A stretch of DNA of 64,000 nt from Neobacillus cucumis (GCF_016107705.1 NZ_JAEHGC010000006.1:186001-250000); one strand, 5' to 3'; positions 8,778 to 21,077 are shown, counted from the first letter of the stretch. The notes: a model not told the origin generated them from the sequence alone. Numbers and translations are program-made.

Positions 8778-9884
8778 TTACACGTAACAGCTCATGATAC
8801 ATTTTGAGGCGTTTTGTGATTGAATAAAATCAACAATTAGCTTCGCCATTTCCCAGGTGCCGACAAGGCGTCCATCACTTACTTGTAAATCAGCTGTATG
8901 GTAGCCGGCATCAAGTACTGATTGGACAGCTTCTTCAATTAATTTCGCTTCATCTTCTAATCCGAACGAGTAGCGGAGTAATAGAGCAGCGGATAAGATG
9001 GTCGCAATCGGATTGGCTACCCCTTTACCCGCAATGTCTGGTGCCGATCCGTGGACCGGTTCGTAAAGACCGACTCCGTCCTCGCGCAGGCTGGCAGAAG
9101 GGAGCATTCCAAGAGAACCAGTTAATACGGATGCTTCATCACTTAAAATATCACCAAACATATTCTCGGTAACGATAACGTCAAATTCGGTTGGATTGGT
9201 AATTAACTTCATGGCAGTTGAATCCACTAAGGCATGCTCGACGACGACATCTGGATATTGGGACTTTTTCTCTTCCACAATTTCGCGCCAAAGCTTACTG
9301 GACTCAAGCACATTTGCTTTATCGACAGAGGTTAGATGCCCGCGGCGCTGCTGTGCAGCTTGAAAGGCTTTATCTACAATTCTCTCAATTTCTCTGCGGG
9401 AATAGGCAAGTGTATCAACAACAGTTTGGCCTTCGTCCCGGCGTTCGCTTGGCGTCCCAAAATATAGACCGCCTGTTAACTCACGGACAATTAAAAGGTC
9501 ACTGCCTGTAATCACTTCTTCTTTAAGAGGGGAGGCATGTAGTAGATTTTTGAACCCTTTGATTGGTCTTAAATTTGCATACAGATCAAGCGCCTTGCGA
9601 ATTCCCAGCAATCCTCTTTCAGGCCGTAAATGGGAGGGATTTTGGTCCCATTTTGGACCACCAACGGCTCCTAATAGAACAGCATCTGCTTGCATACAAG
9701 CATCAACGGTTGATTGCGGCAGGGGAGTTCCGTGCAAATCAATGGCCGCTCCTCCGATATCATGGCTTTCGAAGCTGAAAGTATGATTAAATTCTTCAGC
9801 TATGGCACTTAATACATCTTTTGCAGATTCAACAACTTCCTTACCGATTCCATCACCTGGAAGCAAAACAATTCGTTTATTCAT
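8778..9884 (-). CDS. leuB: 3-isopropylmalate dehydrogenase
   Basis: NAD-dependent oxidative decarboxylase of 3-isopropylmalate, third step of the leucine branch. Starting at ATG 9884, after AGGAGG, gives 368 residues, close to the family length of about 365. The ATG at 9902 lies upstream of that ribosome site. The motifs LLPGDGIGKEV, TGGLYFG, MFGDILSDEAS and EPVHGSAPDIAGKGVANP are intact. The C-terminus carries a short tail ending CIMSCYV. Gene order leuA-leuB-leuC-leuD is as in B. subtilis. Confidence 0.97.
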   Translation of the reverse strand: MNKRIVLLPGDGIGKEVVESAKDVLSAIAEEFNHTFSFESHDIGGAAIDLHGTPLPQSTVDACMQADAVLLGAVGGPKWDQNPSHLRPERGLLGIRKALDLYANLRPIKGFKNLLHASPLKEEVITGSDLLIVRELTGGLYFGTPSERRDEGQTVVDTLAYSRREIERIVDKAFQAAQQRRGHLTSVDKANVLESSKLWREIVEEKKSQYPDVVVEHALVDSTAMKLITNPTEFDVIVTENMFGDILSDEASVLTGSLGMLPSASLREDGVGLYEPVHGSAPDIAGKGVANPIATILSAALLLRYSFGLEDEAKLIEEAVQSVLDAGYHTADLQVSDGRLVGTWEMAKLIVDFIQSQNASKCIMSCYV

Positions 9885-9929
9885 TAAGAGCAACCTCCTC
9901 ATTTTATTTTGACACCAAAAGAGTTGTTG

Positions 9930-9955
9930 GTAAGCGCCGCAAGGGCGGCACTTAC
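9930..9955. other. Stem-loop in the leuA-leuB intercistronic gap
   Basis: GTAAG and GCCGC pair with GCGGC and CTTAC around an AAGG tetraloop, with one internal mismatch. It sits between the leuA stop and the leuB ribosome site. No strong T-run follows, so it resembles an mRNA-stability element. Confidence 0.6.
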
Positions 9956-9979
9956 GCTTTTTCTAGAGCTGTCTTGGAT

Positions 9980-12545
<2,566 letters not shown>

Positions 12546-12573
12546 TTAATATCATCCTTCCAAGTATAGTAGT

Positions 12574-13095
12574 TTATTTTAATAGTGAATATGTTGCTAG
12601 CTCGTTTAGTTGTGGCTGATGCCCACGTAAAAAGGCTGTCAGGCCGGTTCTTGCAATTTCTTTAATGCCATAAGGGCGAAGTAATTCAATCAATGCATCA
12701 ATTTTTTCCGGCTTACCGGTAATTTGGACAGCTAAGCTATCTTTACTTACGTCAATAATCACTGCACGGAACGGATCAATAATGCCATTTACCTCACTTC
12801 GAAGCTGTGAACTGCTTGCTACTTTTATTAAAGCTAGTTCCCGTGCGACGATAGCTTTGTCGGTAATATCGGAAACTTTTAAAACATCAATTTGTTTGTT
12901 TAATTGCTTTGTAACTTGCTCGAGACGCTGTTCATCTTCAATCTCAACCACAAGGGTCATTTTGGAGATTCCCTCGACTTCAGTTTTTCCAACTGAAATA
13001 CTTTCAATATTAAATTGACGTCTGAGCAAAAGGCCAGTTACACGGTTTAGCACGCCTGAGCGATCCTGAACCGTTGCTGTTATAATACGTTTCAT
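12574..13095 (-). CDS. ilvH: Acetolactate synthase small (regulatory) subunit
   Basis: Regulatory subunit that gives acetolactate synthase full activity and valine feedback. The 173 residues hold an N-terminal ACT domain, [21 protein letters not shown], then the C-terminal domain of ALS_ss_C type (residues 85-160). It overlaps the 3' end of ilvB by four bases (ATGA-type overlap), so the subunits are co-translated. Confidence 0.95.
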   Translation of the reverse strand: MKRIITATVQDRSGVLNRVTGLLLRRQFNIESISVGKTEVEGISKMTLVVEIEDEQRLEQVTKQLNKQIDVLKVSDITDKAIVARELALIKVASSSQLRSEVNGIIDPFRAVIIDVSKDSLAVQITGKPEKIDALIELLRPYGIKEIARTGLTAFLRGHQPQLNELATYSLLK

Positions 13096-14816
13096 GGTTT
13101 CACCCCAATCATTTCATGTAAACCTTTCCCTGGAGCGACCATTGGGAACACTAATTCCTTTTGAAGGACTCGGCAATCCAGAAGAACAGGACCATCATAA
13201 GCAAATACTTCAGGAAGTGTTGCAATAAGTTCTTCTTGAGTATCAATCCTCATGCCTCGGATAGAATAACTGTCAGCAAGCTTTACGAAATCTGGCTGTA
13301 CCGGAAGCAGGGATTCGGAAATACGATTATCATATTGTAATTCCTGCCACTGACGAACCATTCCAAGAGCCCCATTATTGACAAGGATAATTTTAACCGG
13401 CAAGTTTCTTTCTTGGATGACCGATAATTCTTGAAGGGTCATTTGGAAACCACCATCTCCGACAATCGCTACCACAGTACTTTCTGGTGATGCCAACTGT
13501 GCCCCAATTGCAGCAGGGAAGCCGAAGCCCATTGTTCCAAGGCCGCCGGAGGTGATCCAGCGATGTGGATGATTGAATGTATAGTACTGTGCAGCCCACA
13601 TTTGATGCTGACCAACATCAGTAGCGACAATCGCTTCACCATTTGTTACTTTATGAACAGCTTCAATGAGCCATTGCGGGCACATACCGTTTTGACTATG
13701 CTTATACCATAGTGGATATTCCGCTTTATACTTTGCAAGTTTTTCTAGCCATTCCTCAAGCTTCGGTGAGTCAACTTCTTCCGCCAATAATTCGCTTAAT
13801 GCTTCTTTTGCATCGGAAACAATTGGTATTTGTGTTGGAACATTCTTTCCAATTTCCGCCGGGTCGATATCGATATGAGCGACCTTTGCATCTGGTGCGA
13901 AGTGTTTAAGGTTTCCGGTAAGTCTGTCATCAAAGCGTGCTCCGAAGTTGATAAGTAAATCAGTTTCATACAGAGCCATATTAGCAACATAAGTTCCATG
14001 CATGCCGGCCATTCCGAGTGATAGAGGGCTGTTAGCAGGGAAGCTTCCTAACCCAAGCAGGGTGGTTACGACTGGCAAATTGTGTTTTGTTGCAAAAGCT
14101 GTCAGTTCAGCTGAAGCCTTTCCATGAAGTACACCGGCTCCGGCAAGAATTACAGGCTTCTTCGCTTTAGAAAGTGCATCAGCCAGTTTTTTAATTTGTA
14201 GCGGATTTGGCTTCGTTGTTGGCTGATAGCCCGGTAATTGAATCTCAGTTTCTTCCTGTTCACTTAAAGAAGTGACTTGTTGTATATCCTTTGGTATATC
14301 GACTAGGACTGGACCAGGCCGGCCAGTAGAAGCAATATGGAAGGCCTCCTTAACGATTCTTGGTAAATCAGAGATCGATTGCACTTGGTAATTATGTTTT
14401 GTAATTGGAGTAGTGATAGCCACAACATCAGCCTCTTGGAAGGCATCTGTTCCAATCACACTTCGTGCAACCTGCCCGGTGAAAACAACGAGCGGTAAGG
14501 AATCCATCATGGCGTCTGCAATGCCTGTAACCAGGTTGGTTGCCCCAGGTCCTGAAGTTGCAAGGACTACACCAGGTTTTCCTGTTATTCTGGCATATCC
14601 TTCTGCGGCATGGATCATTCCTTGCTCGTGTCTGAAAAGAACGTGCTTAATAGAATCTTGTGCCCGCCAGATGGCATCATAAATTGGCAGGACAGCACCT
14701 CCGGGATACCCAAAAATCGTGTCAACCCCTTCTTTAATTAATAAATCAATGAGAAGGTCTGCACCTGTTAATGGTGCGGTACTAGTTTGGAATTCCGGTT
14801 TTGCTTCAACTTTCAC
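13092..14816 (-). CDS. ilvB: Acetolactate synthase large (catalytic) subunit
   Basis: Thiamine-diphosphate enzyme that joins pyruvate with pyruvate or 2-oxobutyrate. Length 574 residues. The N-terminal TPP domain has [14 protein letters not shown] and [15 protein letters not shown], which includes the catalytic Glu. The C-terminal TPP domain has the [14 protein letters not shown] motif. First gene after the T-box leader. AGGAGGG precedes the start at 14816. Confidence 0.97.
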   Translation of the reverse strand: MKVEAKPEFQTSTAPLTGADLLIDLLIKEGVDTIFGYPGGAVLPIYDAIWRAQDSIKHVLFRHEQGMIHAAEGYARITGKPGVVLATSGPGATNLVTGIADAMMDSLPLVVFTGQVARSVIGTDAFQEADVVAITTPITKHNYQVQSISDLPRIVKEAFHIASTGRPGPVLVDIPKDIQQVTSLSEQEETEIQLPGYQPTTKPNPLQIKKLADALSKAKKPVILAGAGVLHGKASAELTAFATKHNLPVVTTLLGLGSFPANSPLSLGMAGMHGTYVANMALYETDLLINFGARFDDRLTGNLKHFAPDAKVAHIDIDPAEIGKNVPTQIPIVSDAKEALSELLAEEVDSPKLEEWLEKLAKYKAEYPLWYKHSQNGMCPQWLIEAVHKVTNGEAIVATDVGQHQMWAAQYYTFNHPHRWITSGGLGTMGFGFPAAIGAQLASPESTVVAIVGDGGFQMTLQELSVIQERNLPVKIILVNNGALGMVRQWQELQYDNRISESLLPVQPDFVKLADSYSIRGMRIDTQEELIATLPEVFAYDGPVLLDCRVLQKELVFPMVAPGKGLHEMIGVKP

Positions 14817-14910
14817 GTCATAATCCCTCCTTAGGGTTATTTGAATATTTTAAAAACTTAGTATACAATTTTGCGTTAAAGCCTAACCTTCAAACGGATA
14901 TAATCAAAGT

Positions 14911-15245
14911 AAAAAGCCCTTTTCTCTCCGAATAACCTGCAATTAATAGAAATAAGCAGAGTAATCGGGGAGAAAAGGGCCTTCATTTTCTCGGTACCAC
15001 CCGGTTTCACAGTACCCTTACGAATACTGCCTTATGAAGCGATATTAAATGGAATAACGCTTCTTTTAGTAACAGGTGCCTAAGATTTAGCACCCGATTG
15101 AACCTACTAGACCTAAGCCGTTCAGTCCAACACTCGGGGATGATGTCAGAATAAGTTGTATTGCCGGGCTCACAGCAACCCCGACTCTCTGAAAATACAA
15201 GTTTCTTATTCCTTTATTCCCGTCATCGATTTATAAATATTCCGT
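14911..15245 (-). promoter_or_regulatory. T-box leader of the ilvB-leu operon (leucine type)
   Basis: On the minus strand the conserved T-box GGTGGTACCGAG lies at 14990-15001, followed by a terminator whose arms are 14966-14980 and 14915-14930 with a T-run. Stem I is visible: arms around 15194-15210 pair with 15151-15162. The bases right after the upper stem read CTGA, so the specifier is probably CTG (Leu) at 15147-15149; the lower stem GATG/CATC frames it. The UGGU of the T-box pairs with a tRNA ending ACCA, as for tRNA-Leu. Uncharged tRNA would favour readthrough into ilvB. Confidence 0.93.
14915..14980 (-). terminator. T-box regulated terminator
   Basis: Arms 14966-14980 and 14915-14930 form a roughly 15-bp stem with a long AT-rich loop, followed on the minus strand by TTTTTAC. 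The upstream arm can instead pair with the T-box region in the antiterminator. Confidence 0.88.
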
Positions 15246-15322
15246 TGTCAATATGGTTTTAGCACCTTTACTTCTCTTCGGAAGGGGAGGGGTACTAATC
15301 AATCCCTTGGAATTTAACTTAC

Positions 15323-16990
15323 TTAGATTTTCATGACTCCGCCTGTGTTAGCAGAGGTAACAAGTTTTGCATATTTTGCAAGATAGCCAGATTTGATTTT
15401 TGGCTCTGGTTTTTGCCAAGAGCGGCGTCTTTCCGCTAATACTTCATCATCTACGAGAAGATCAATCGAACGTTCTTGTAAATTAATTAAAATTTTGTCA
15501 CCATTTTGCACTAGGGCGATTGGGCCGCCTTCAGCAGCTTCCGGTGATATATGTCCGATTGAAATTCCGCGGCTGGCTCCTGAGAAACGTCCGTCAGTAA
15601 TAAGTGCAACTTCCTTATCTAAACCCCTTCCGGCAATTGCGGATGTAGGTGCAAGCATTTCCGGCATTCCCGGACCGCCTTTTGGACCTTCATAACGAAT
15701 TACAACAACATGGCCTGCTTGAACAGTTCCATTATTAATGTTTTCCTGCGCTTCATCCTGGGATTCAAAAACAATGGCTTCACCCAAGAATGTTTTAATT
15801 GAAGGATCAACAGCTCCAACCTTGATGACACCGCCATCTGGGGCAATGTTTCCGTATAGGATGGACAGTCCGCCCACAGGGCTGTATGGATTTTCTTTTG
15901 TCCGAATGACTTTTTCATCGGTAATGACTGCATCTTTTACATTCTCAGCTAGAGTTTTTCCTGTAATTGAAATGCAATCTTTATTAAGCGCTCCCTCAAC
16001 CTTACAAAGTTCATTAAGGATGGCACTAATTCCACCAGCTCGATGAACATCATCCATTGAATAATTAGATGCTGGCATGATTTTTGCGAGATAAGGAACC
16101 TTTTCTGCAATTTTATTAATATCACGTAAGTCGTATTCAATACCGGCCTCATGAGCGATTGCCAAGGTATGTAATACCGTATTGGTGGATCCTCCCATGG
16201 CCATATCCAATGCGAATGCATTATCAATTGCTTCTCTTGTTATGATATCGCGTGGGCGGATATCTTTTTTCACTAATTCAATCAAATGCTTTGCAGCTTG
16301 ACGAATCAATTCATGTCTTTCTTCGGAGGTTGCAACAATTGTTCCATTACCAGGAACCGTCATTCCAAGTACTTCCATCAGACAGTTCATTGAGTTCGCT
16401 GTAAACATTCCTGAACAAGAACCACATGTTGGACAGGCACTTGTTTCAATTTCATATAACTCCTGTTGGGTCATTGTACCTTTATGATAGGCTCCAACAC
16501 CCTCGAAAACAGAGGTTAAAGAAAGGTTTTCTCCGGATGCAGTTTTTCCCGCTTCCATTGGTCCGCCTGAAACAAAGACTGAAGGGACATTGGTTCTGGC
16601 GGCTGCCATCAACATTCCCGGTGTGATTTTGTCACAGTTTGGAATATAAAACACACCATCAAACCAGTGTGCGTTTATTACTGTTTCGGCACTATCAGCG
16701 ATGATTTCCCTGCTTGGAAGGGAGTATCTCATCCCGATATGTCCCATTGCGATACCATCATCTACGCCGATGGTATTAAATTCAAAAGGTATTCCGCCTG
16801 CCTCACGAATGGCTTCTTTCACAATCTCACCGAAATGATTAAGGTGTCTGTGACCAGGGATAATATCAATATAGGAGTTACATACACCGATGAACGGCTT
16901 GTCAAGATCACTCACTTTTACCCCAGTTGCGTATAATAGGCTGCGGTGGGGAGCACGGTCAATCCCCTTTTTAATCATATCGCTGCGCAT
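15323..16990 (-). CDS. ilvD: Dihydroxy-acid dehydratase
   Basis: Fe-S dehydratase that makes the 2-oxo acids of valine and isoleucine. The 555 residues include the cluster cysteines in NCDKITPG (near residue 120) and [18 protein letters not shown] (near 190). The C-terminal [23 protein letters not shown] is also present. AGGAGG precedes the ATG at 16990. It has its own promoter at 17196-17224. It lies upstream of the T-box leader, so the enzyme is transcribed ahead of, and partly independently from, the ilvB-leuD part. Confidence 0.97.
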   Translation of the reverse strand: MRSDMIKKGIDRAPHRSLLYATGVKVSDLDKPFIGVCNSYIDIIPGHRHLNHFGEIVKEAIREAGGIPFEFNTIGVDDGIAMGHIGMRYSLPSREIIADSAETVINAHWFDGVFYIPNCDKITPGMLMAAARTNVPSVFVSGGPMEAGKTASGENLSLTSVFEGVGAYHKGTMTQQELYEIETSACPTCGSCSGMFTANSMNCLMEVLGMTVPGNGTIVATSEERHELIRQAAKHLIELVKKDIRPRDIITREAIDNAFALDMAMGGSTNTVLHTLAIAHEAGIEYDLRDINKIAEKVPYLAKIMPASNYSMDDVHRAGGISAILNELCKVEGALNKDCISITGKTLAENVKDAVITDEKVIRTKENPYSPVGGLSILYGNIAPDGGVIKVGAVDPSIKTFLGEAIVFESQDEAQENINNGTVQAGHVVVIRYEGPKGGPGMPEMLAPTSAIAGRGLDKEVALITDGRFSGASRGISIGHISPEAAEGGPIALVQNGDKILINLQERSIDLLVDDEVLAERRRSWQKPEPKIKSGYLAKYAKLVTSANTGGVMKI

Positions 16991-17003
16991 ATTTTCGCGC
17001 CTC

Positions 17004-17090
17004 CTAACTTACAATTGCGTGGTTTGCAGCAGATGGATAATAAGCGACTCCGTCTGTTGTAACAAATTCATCTAAATTCTCATCATTCAT
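17004..17090 (-). CDS. Possible 28-codon upstream ORF before ilvD
   Basis: ATG at 17090 opens a 28-residue frame starting MNDENLDEF and ending NHAIVS. Its TAG stop merges with the AGGAGG of ilvD (TAGGAGG). That arrangement would allow translational coupling. There is no good ribosome site before the ATG and no cluster of branched-chain codons, so it may be a chance frame. Confidence 0.3.
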   Translation of the reverse strand: MNDENLDEFVTTDGVAYYPSAANHAIVS

Positions 17091-17195
17091 ATTTTAAAAA
17101 TGGTTGTAAATGATCAGCCTAGCTCCTTCTATTTATGGAAGAATGTAAAAGGCTGTGTTCAACTTATCACTTTCGTATAAGTTTTATTGTCAGTT

Positions 17196-17224
17196 ATCAT
17201 AACTCCATTTGTATACATGGTCAA
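17196..17224 (-). promoter_or_regulatory. Sigma-A promoter of ilvD
   Basis: On the minus strand TTGACC (17219-17224), a 17-bp spacer and TATGAT (17196-17201) make a near-consensus promoter. It gives a leader of about 200 bases. A sequence at 17228-17242 just upstream matches the CodY consensus at 11 of 15 positions, which is weak. The remaining gap to 17466 is AT-rich with nothing recognisable. Confidence 0.65.
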
Positions 17225-17466
17225 CATAAAAATCTGACAATTCAAACTAATCGTAAAAGCTGGTAGCGTTTACAATGTTGTAACGATAAGGAAAACCTAA
17301 GAATAAAAAAATTTTAAAAATTTTTATTTCACAATCTTTTTTGATAATAGCAGGAGAAAAATGAGAGGAATTTATGGGGTTATAAAGGAAAAAATGGCAG
17401 TCAGTGATACAATTTTACTAACGATAACACATCCTATTTTTTACCATTTTTATTATTTTAGAATTG

Positions 17467-18204
17467 TTAATTATATGATTTTGCAAGGTATTCATACACT
17501 TCTCTTAAATTTTTAAACCCCATCTCTTGTGCTTTATTTAAATAATACCGCCAAATTTGAGCAGTCATCATCGCATCTCCCAGTGCATGGTGGCGGTTTT
17601 TTATCTCAATTCCACATTCTTGGCAGATATCATCAAGTGAGAACGATTTCCATTGTGGATTGGATAATCGGATCAGAAAAGATGTATCAATGATTCGATG
17701 GACAAATCTTATTTTCAGGTGATCCCAGCAGCTTTTTTGCATAAAGGCTTTTTCATGTTTGGAATGATGGGCTACAAGAATATCCCTCTTAATAAACTGA
17801 TAGAATTGGAGTAACACCTCTTTCCCTTCGGGGGCGTTTTGTAGTTCATCCGTTTGTATCTTGGTTAATAAAGAAATTTCATCGGAAATAGGGTGTTCAG
17901 ATTTTAAAAGGGTATAAAAGGTTTGATCCGATATAATCGTAGTCCCTTTCATTTTAACAGCCCCAATGGAAAGGATCCGGTCTCCCTTTTCAGGGAAAAA
18001 GCCCGATGTTTCCAAGTCAAAAACTGTAAAATTTAATTCATGCAAGGGAACGTCCAAGACTTTAGTGTCTTTCAATTCTTTTTGCAAGTTTCTTATAAAA
18101 GATAATTGTTGCAGATTATGCGTATCCTGGAATCCTGTGTAAAAGTTTGAACCCAGTTTTCCTGATATTTGCTTAAAGTATTGAATCATTTCATTCATTC
18201 TCAA
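17467..18204 (-). CDS. DnaQ-like 3'-5' exonuclease domain protein
   Basis: Predicted DEDDh-family exonuclease of 245 residues, of the kind related to the proofreading subunit of DNA polymerase III. ExoI is clear at residues 62-66 (FDLETSG, D63 and E65), and ExoIII is seen as HHALGDA near the C-terminus. The ExoII region reads HHSKHEKAF, where families usually have N-x-x-F-D, so the Asp position seems to be Glu. About 50 residues precede the domain. The TTG start at 18204 follows AGGGGGA and lies one base from the end of the DUF294 gene, so the two are co-translated. The pair sits behind an ammonium transporter. Substrate unknown. Confidence 0.8.
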   Translation of the reverse strand: MRMNEMIQYFKQISGKLGSNFYTGFQDTHNLQQLSFIRNLQKELKDTKVLDVPLHELNFTVFDLETSGFFPEKGDRILSIGAVKMKGTTIISDQTFYTLLKSEHPISDEISLLTKIQTDELQNAPEGKEVLLQFYQFIKRDILVAHHSKHEKAFMQKSCWDHLKIRFVHRIIDTSFLIRLSNPQWKSFSLDDICQECGIEIKNRHHALGDAMMTAQIWRYYLNKAQEMGFKNLREVYEYLAKSYN

Positions 18205-18205
18205 G

Positions 18206-19162
18206 TTAATCCCCCTTGCCTACTAGCTTGATGGTTGATTGAAGGAGAGTCATGCCGTTTTTTATGATGTTTCTAACTTCTTTACGTTGAATTTTGTCCA
18301 GTGAGGCAATAGGTAAATAATGCCCGGATTCATAATCGGAATGATTTCCGAAATGCAGCCTGTATTCTAGTAATTTTAAGAAATGCTGTTTATAGATAGT
18401 GTGATCTTTTATCTTTAGTTGACTAAGTCTTGAAAGCGTGGAAGTCTCTTGCAGATGATTTTGAATGGCCAATACCCGAACAGCATTTACATATGGTAAA
18501 ATGGCCATTTCTTTCAAATTAAGCGAGCCGGCATGATTCCCGTGTGTTTCTACTAATAGTTGTCCTAATATGCCGACTCCCTTTTTTACATGCAAGGTAT
18601 TTTTCAAAATGGATGGCAGCAGAACATTCTTTTCAACCTTTTGAAAAACCATTACTTTTAATTCTTGAATATAGACGGATTCTCCATAAAGAGACCGTCC
18701 ATCCATAAAGATTAATAAATACCGAATGGTTTCCCAGGATGCATCGGTCATCCAATCCAATAATTGTCGCTGCCAATCAGGATAGGATTTGCACCATAAA
18801 GGATGATCAGCCATTACTCCGCCTTCGCAAAATGCATACCCTGCTATGTAGAGTCCATGTGAGATTTCTTTCCCTAATGCGAGGAAATATTCCTGTGCTG
18901 CTTTACTTGGATTTTGATAGATGATTCCATGATCTTGATCACTCCATATGGATTGTTCAAATCTGCCTGCACTTCCCATAACAAAGAAAGAAAAAGGGGA
19001 TGGGGGAGGTCCGAGGAGTTGAGTAACATGCTTGATGGCAGTCTTTATGACATGCTGAATGATTTCGTCATGTAAATGATTTAATCGGAAATGATCCCAA
19101 ACGGCATCGTTTAACTGACTTTCTCTAAAGGATCTGATTTCTTGGAAGCTTCCATAGGTCAT
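18206..19162 (-). CDS. DUF294 nucleotidyltransferase-like protein
   Basis: Predicted soluble protein of 318 residues with a GlnD/Pol-beta-type nucleotidyltransferase core. GSAGR (63-67) followed by SDQDHG (74-79) is the G-S...D-x-D catalytic pattern of the DUF294 family. The second half should be the DUF294_C helical domain. I start at ATG 19162 after AGGAGGG; an extra 25 codons upstream have no ribosome site. The next gene is a DnaQ-like exonuclease one base away; upstream is an ammonium transporter. GlnD uridylylates PII in enterics, but no PII gene is seen here, so a signalling role is only a guess. Confidence 0.75.
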   Translation of the reverse strand: MTYGSFQEIRSFRESQLNDAVWDHFRLNHLHDEIIQHVIKTAIKHVTQLLGPPPSPFSFFVMGSAGRFEQSIWSDQDHGIIYQNPSKAAQEYFLALGKEISHGLYIAGYAFCEGGVMADHPLWCKSYPDWQRQLLDWMTDASWETIRYLLIFMDGRSLYGESVYIQELKVMVFQKVEKNVLLPSILKNTLHVKKGVGILGQLLVETHGNHAGSLNLKEMAILPYVNAVRVLAIQNHLQETSTLSRLSQLKIKDHTIYKQHFLKLLEYRLHFGNHSDYESGHYLPIASLDKIQRKEVRNIIKNGMTLLQSTIKLVGKGD

Positions 19163-19253
19163 TTTTTCCCTCCTAACTGTAAAAAAGGATATAGCGGTGC
19201 AATCCCTCCGCTTGCGAAAAGAGATTGGACACCGCATTTTTACTAAAAGATTA

Positions 19254-20513
19254 TTAAGCTTTCAGTTTTTGTTCTGCTTTGATTAATTCAGGATAACCAT
19301 AGCTTCCATGCTCGCTCATATCCAGTCCAATAATTTCTTCTTCCTCCGTAACGCGTAACCCATTCATAACCGCCTTCATTATGGCCAAAATAATAAAGGA
19401 TACAATGAATGCGTAAGCGGCGCATGTGATGACCCCCATAGCTTGAATGCCTAATTGGTGAAAGCCTCCCCCATAAAATAACCCTGGTTTACCTACGGTT
19501 GCCAATTCCTTTGTTGCAAACAAGCCATTTGAAAGTGTTCCCCAGACCCCGGCCGTACCGTGGACCGATAAAGCAGCAATCGGATCATCGATTTTTCTCT
19601 TCTCAAAGAAACGAATGCTATAAAATACAAGGATGCCAGAGATAAAACCGATTACGACAGCAGCCCATGTATCGACAAAGCCACAGGAAGCAGTGATGGC
19701 AACCAATCCTGCTAGAGCGCCATTTAACATCATTGGCACATCTGCTTTTCCTATAACCATCCATGAGATCATCATTGCTGCAACAGTACCAGCTGCTGCA
19801 CCCAAGTTTGTATTTAGGGCAACAAATCCAAAAAATGCTTTGTCTGCAGATAATGTACTCCCTGCATTGAATCCAAACCAGCCAACCCATAAAAGCAAAA
19901 CACTTAATGCTGTAAAAACTTGGTTATGCCCAGCGATATTATTAGGTGATCCGTCTTTATTATATTTTCCAATCCGTGGTTTTAGTAGAATGGTAGCCGC
20001 TAGTGCCGCCATAGCACCAGTTAAATGGACGACTGTTGAACCGGCGAAATCTTGTTTTCCGTGTTCTGCCAACCAGCCGCCCCCCCAAATCCAATGAGCA
20101 ATTGGCGGATAAACAAGTACTGAAAAAAGAACAGCGAACACAAGATAGGCAGCTAATTTCGCTCGTTCGGCAAAACCGCCAAAGGCGATGGTTAGAGAAA
20201 TACCGGCAAAAGCTAATTGGAACATGAAGAATACGGAACCGGATAGAGATAATCCTTTGATTTCATAACCGGAATAGAAAAAATTGGAAAGGCCAATCAG
20301 TTCATTTCCTTTTCCAAAGGTTAATCCATATCCTACAGCCCAAAATAGGATGGAGCTTATGCTAAAGGTTAGAATCGTTTTGCCAGCAATATGACCTGCA
20401 TTTTTCATTCGAGTAGATCCTGTTTCAAGAAGGATAAAACCTCCAATCATGAGAATCACAAGGACTGCACCTACCATCACCCATAAACTGTTTAATAAAA
20501 ACAAAGTATCCAT
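19254..20513 (-). CDS. amtB: Ammonium transporter (Amt/NrgA family)
   Basis: Trimeric membrane channel for ammonium/ammonia. The 419 residues have about 11 hydrophobic helices and no cleavable signal. The twin pore histidines are visible at H163 (STVVHLTG) and H318 (LSVHGTAG). In B. subtilis nrgA is followed by the PII gene nrgB/glnK; here the downstream gene is a DUF294 nucleotidyltransferase, 90 bases on, with no terminator between. Two TnrA-type operators lie upstream, one a perfect consensus match, so expression under nitrogen limitation is expected. Confidence 0.96.
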   Translation of the reverse strand: MDTLFLLNSLWVMVGAVLVILMIGGFILLETGSTRMKNAGHIAGKTILTFSISSILFWAVGYGLTFGKGNELIGLSNFFYSGYEIKGLSLSGSVFFMFQLAFAGISLTIAFGGFAERAKLAAYLVFAVLFSVLVYPPIAHWIWGGGWLAEHGKQDFAGSTVVHLTGAMAALAATILLKPRIGKYNKDGSPNNIAGHNQVFTALSVLLLWVGWFGFNAGSTLSADKAFFGFVALNTNLGAAAGTVAAMMISWMVIGKADVPMMLNGALAGLVAITASCGFVDTWAAVVIGFISGILVFYSIRFFEKRKIDDPIAALSVHGTAGVWGTLSNGLFATKELATVGKPGLFYGGGFHQLGIQAMGVITCAAYAFIVSFIILAIMKAVMNGLRVTEEEEIIGLDMSEHGSYGYPELIKAEQKLKA

Positions 20514-20534
20514 TCGTTCTCCCCCTATTTATAA

Positions 20535-20551
20535 TGTTAAAATTGTTAACA
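20535..20551. promoter_or_regulatory. TnrA-type site close to amt start
   Basis: TGTTAAAATTGTTAACA matches TGTNANAWWWTNTNACA at all but one position. It is 22 bases from the ATG, so it overlaps the 5' leader or transcription start and might act negatively or bind GlnR. Confidence 0.6.
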
Positions 20552-20601
20552 TTCACTGTAGTTGTATTTTTGCATGAATGTGAGGTTGGTTTCTATAATT
20601 A

Positions 20602-20618
20602 TGTTAGATTATCTCACA
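20602..20618. promoter_or_regulatory. TnrA operator upstream of amt
   Basis: TGTTAGATTATCTCACA fits the TnrA/GlnR consensus TGTNANAWWWTNTNACA with no mismatch. Its position about 90 bp before the ATG places it near -50 for a promoter in the 20555-20570 region, the normal activating distance in B. subtilis. Confidence 0.8.
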
Positions 20619-20667
20619 CGGTTTTTAGAATGTTGTAAGATTGCTAAAGTAACAGCGGGGGCAAAAT

Positions 20668-20700
20668 AAAAAGCCTGCTTCAAATGTAAAAGCGAGGCCT
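20668..20700 (-). terminator. Terminator of tnrA
   Basis: On the minus strand GCCT-GCTT pairs with AAGC-GGC around an 8-base loop, followed by TTTTTATTTT. It separates tnrA from amt. Confidence 0.7.
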
Positions 20701-20732
20701 AAGCTCCAAAAAATATTTCAAGTTTTTTCAGT

Positions 20733-21077
20733 TTATTGACCTTTCCTTAAGCCAAATTGCGCGTTTAGTTGCCCTTGGATCATTTTCCTGCGTATTTCTT
20801 CCTGATTCTGCTTCTTTTGTTCACGAAGCATTTCTCGTCTAATCTCGTGAGTTTGTATTCCGTCTTCAATCTTATTTGCTATGTCCATTAATAACTCAAC
20901 ATCGTTAAAGGAATATTTTCGACTGCCACCGCCTGATCTTTCTGGGAAAATGAGTTTTCTTTCTTCGTAATAGCGGATTTGCCTTTCGGATAGACCGGTT
21001 AGATCTCTGACTACTCCGATGGTAATAACCTTCTTATCTTTATAAGACAAATCTTTTCCCATATCATTTCTCACCAC
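20733..21077 (-). CDS. tnrA: Nitrogen-limitation regulator TnrA (MerR family)
   Basis: DNA-binding global regulator active under nitrogen limitation and held inactive by feedback-inhibited glutamine synthetase. The 114 residues carry a MerR-type winged helix (about 19-80) with LTGLSERQIRYYEERKLIFPERS and GSRKYSFNDVELLMDIANKIEDG. A short C-terminal tail with GQLNAQF is the TnrA-type glutamine-synthetase contact region. GlnR is similar in the HTH but has a longer, different C-terminus and usually precedes glnA, which is absent here. A TnrA-like site lies upstream (21125-21141), consistent with autoregulation. Confidence 0.9.
   Translation of the reverse strand: MVRNDMGKDLSYKDKKVITIGVVRDLTGLSERQIRYYEERKLIFPERSGGGSRKYSFNDVELLMDIANKIEDGIQTHEIRREMLREQKKQNQEEIRRKMIQGQLNAQFGLRKGQ

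Noticed and set aside
17228..17242. CodY box upstream of ilvD
   Set aside because: Only 11 of 15 consensus positions match, so it is mentioned with the promoter but not called as a feature.
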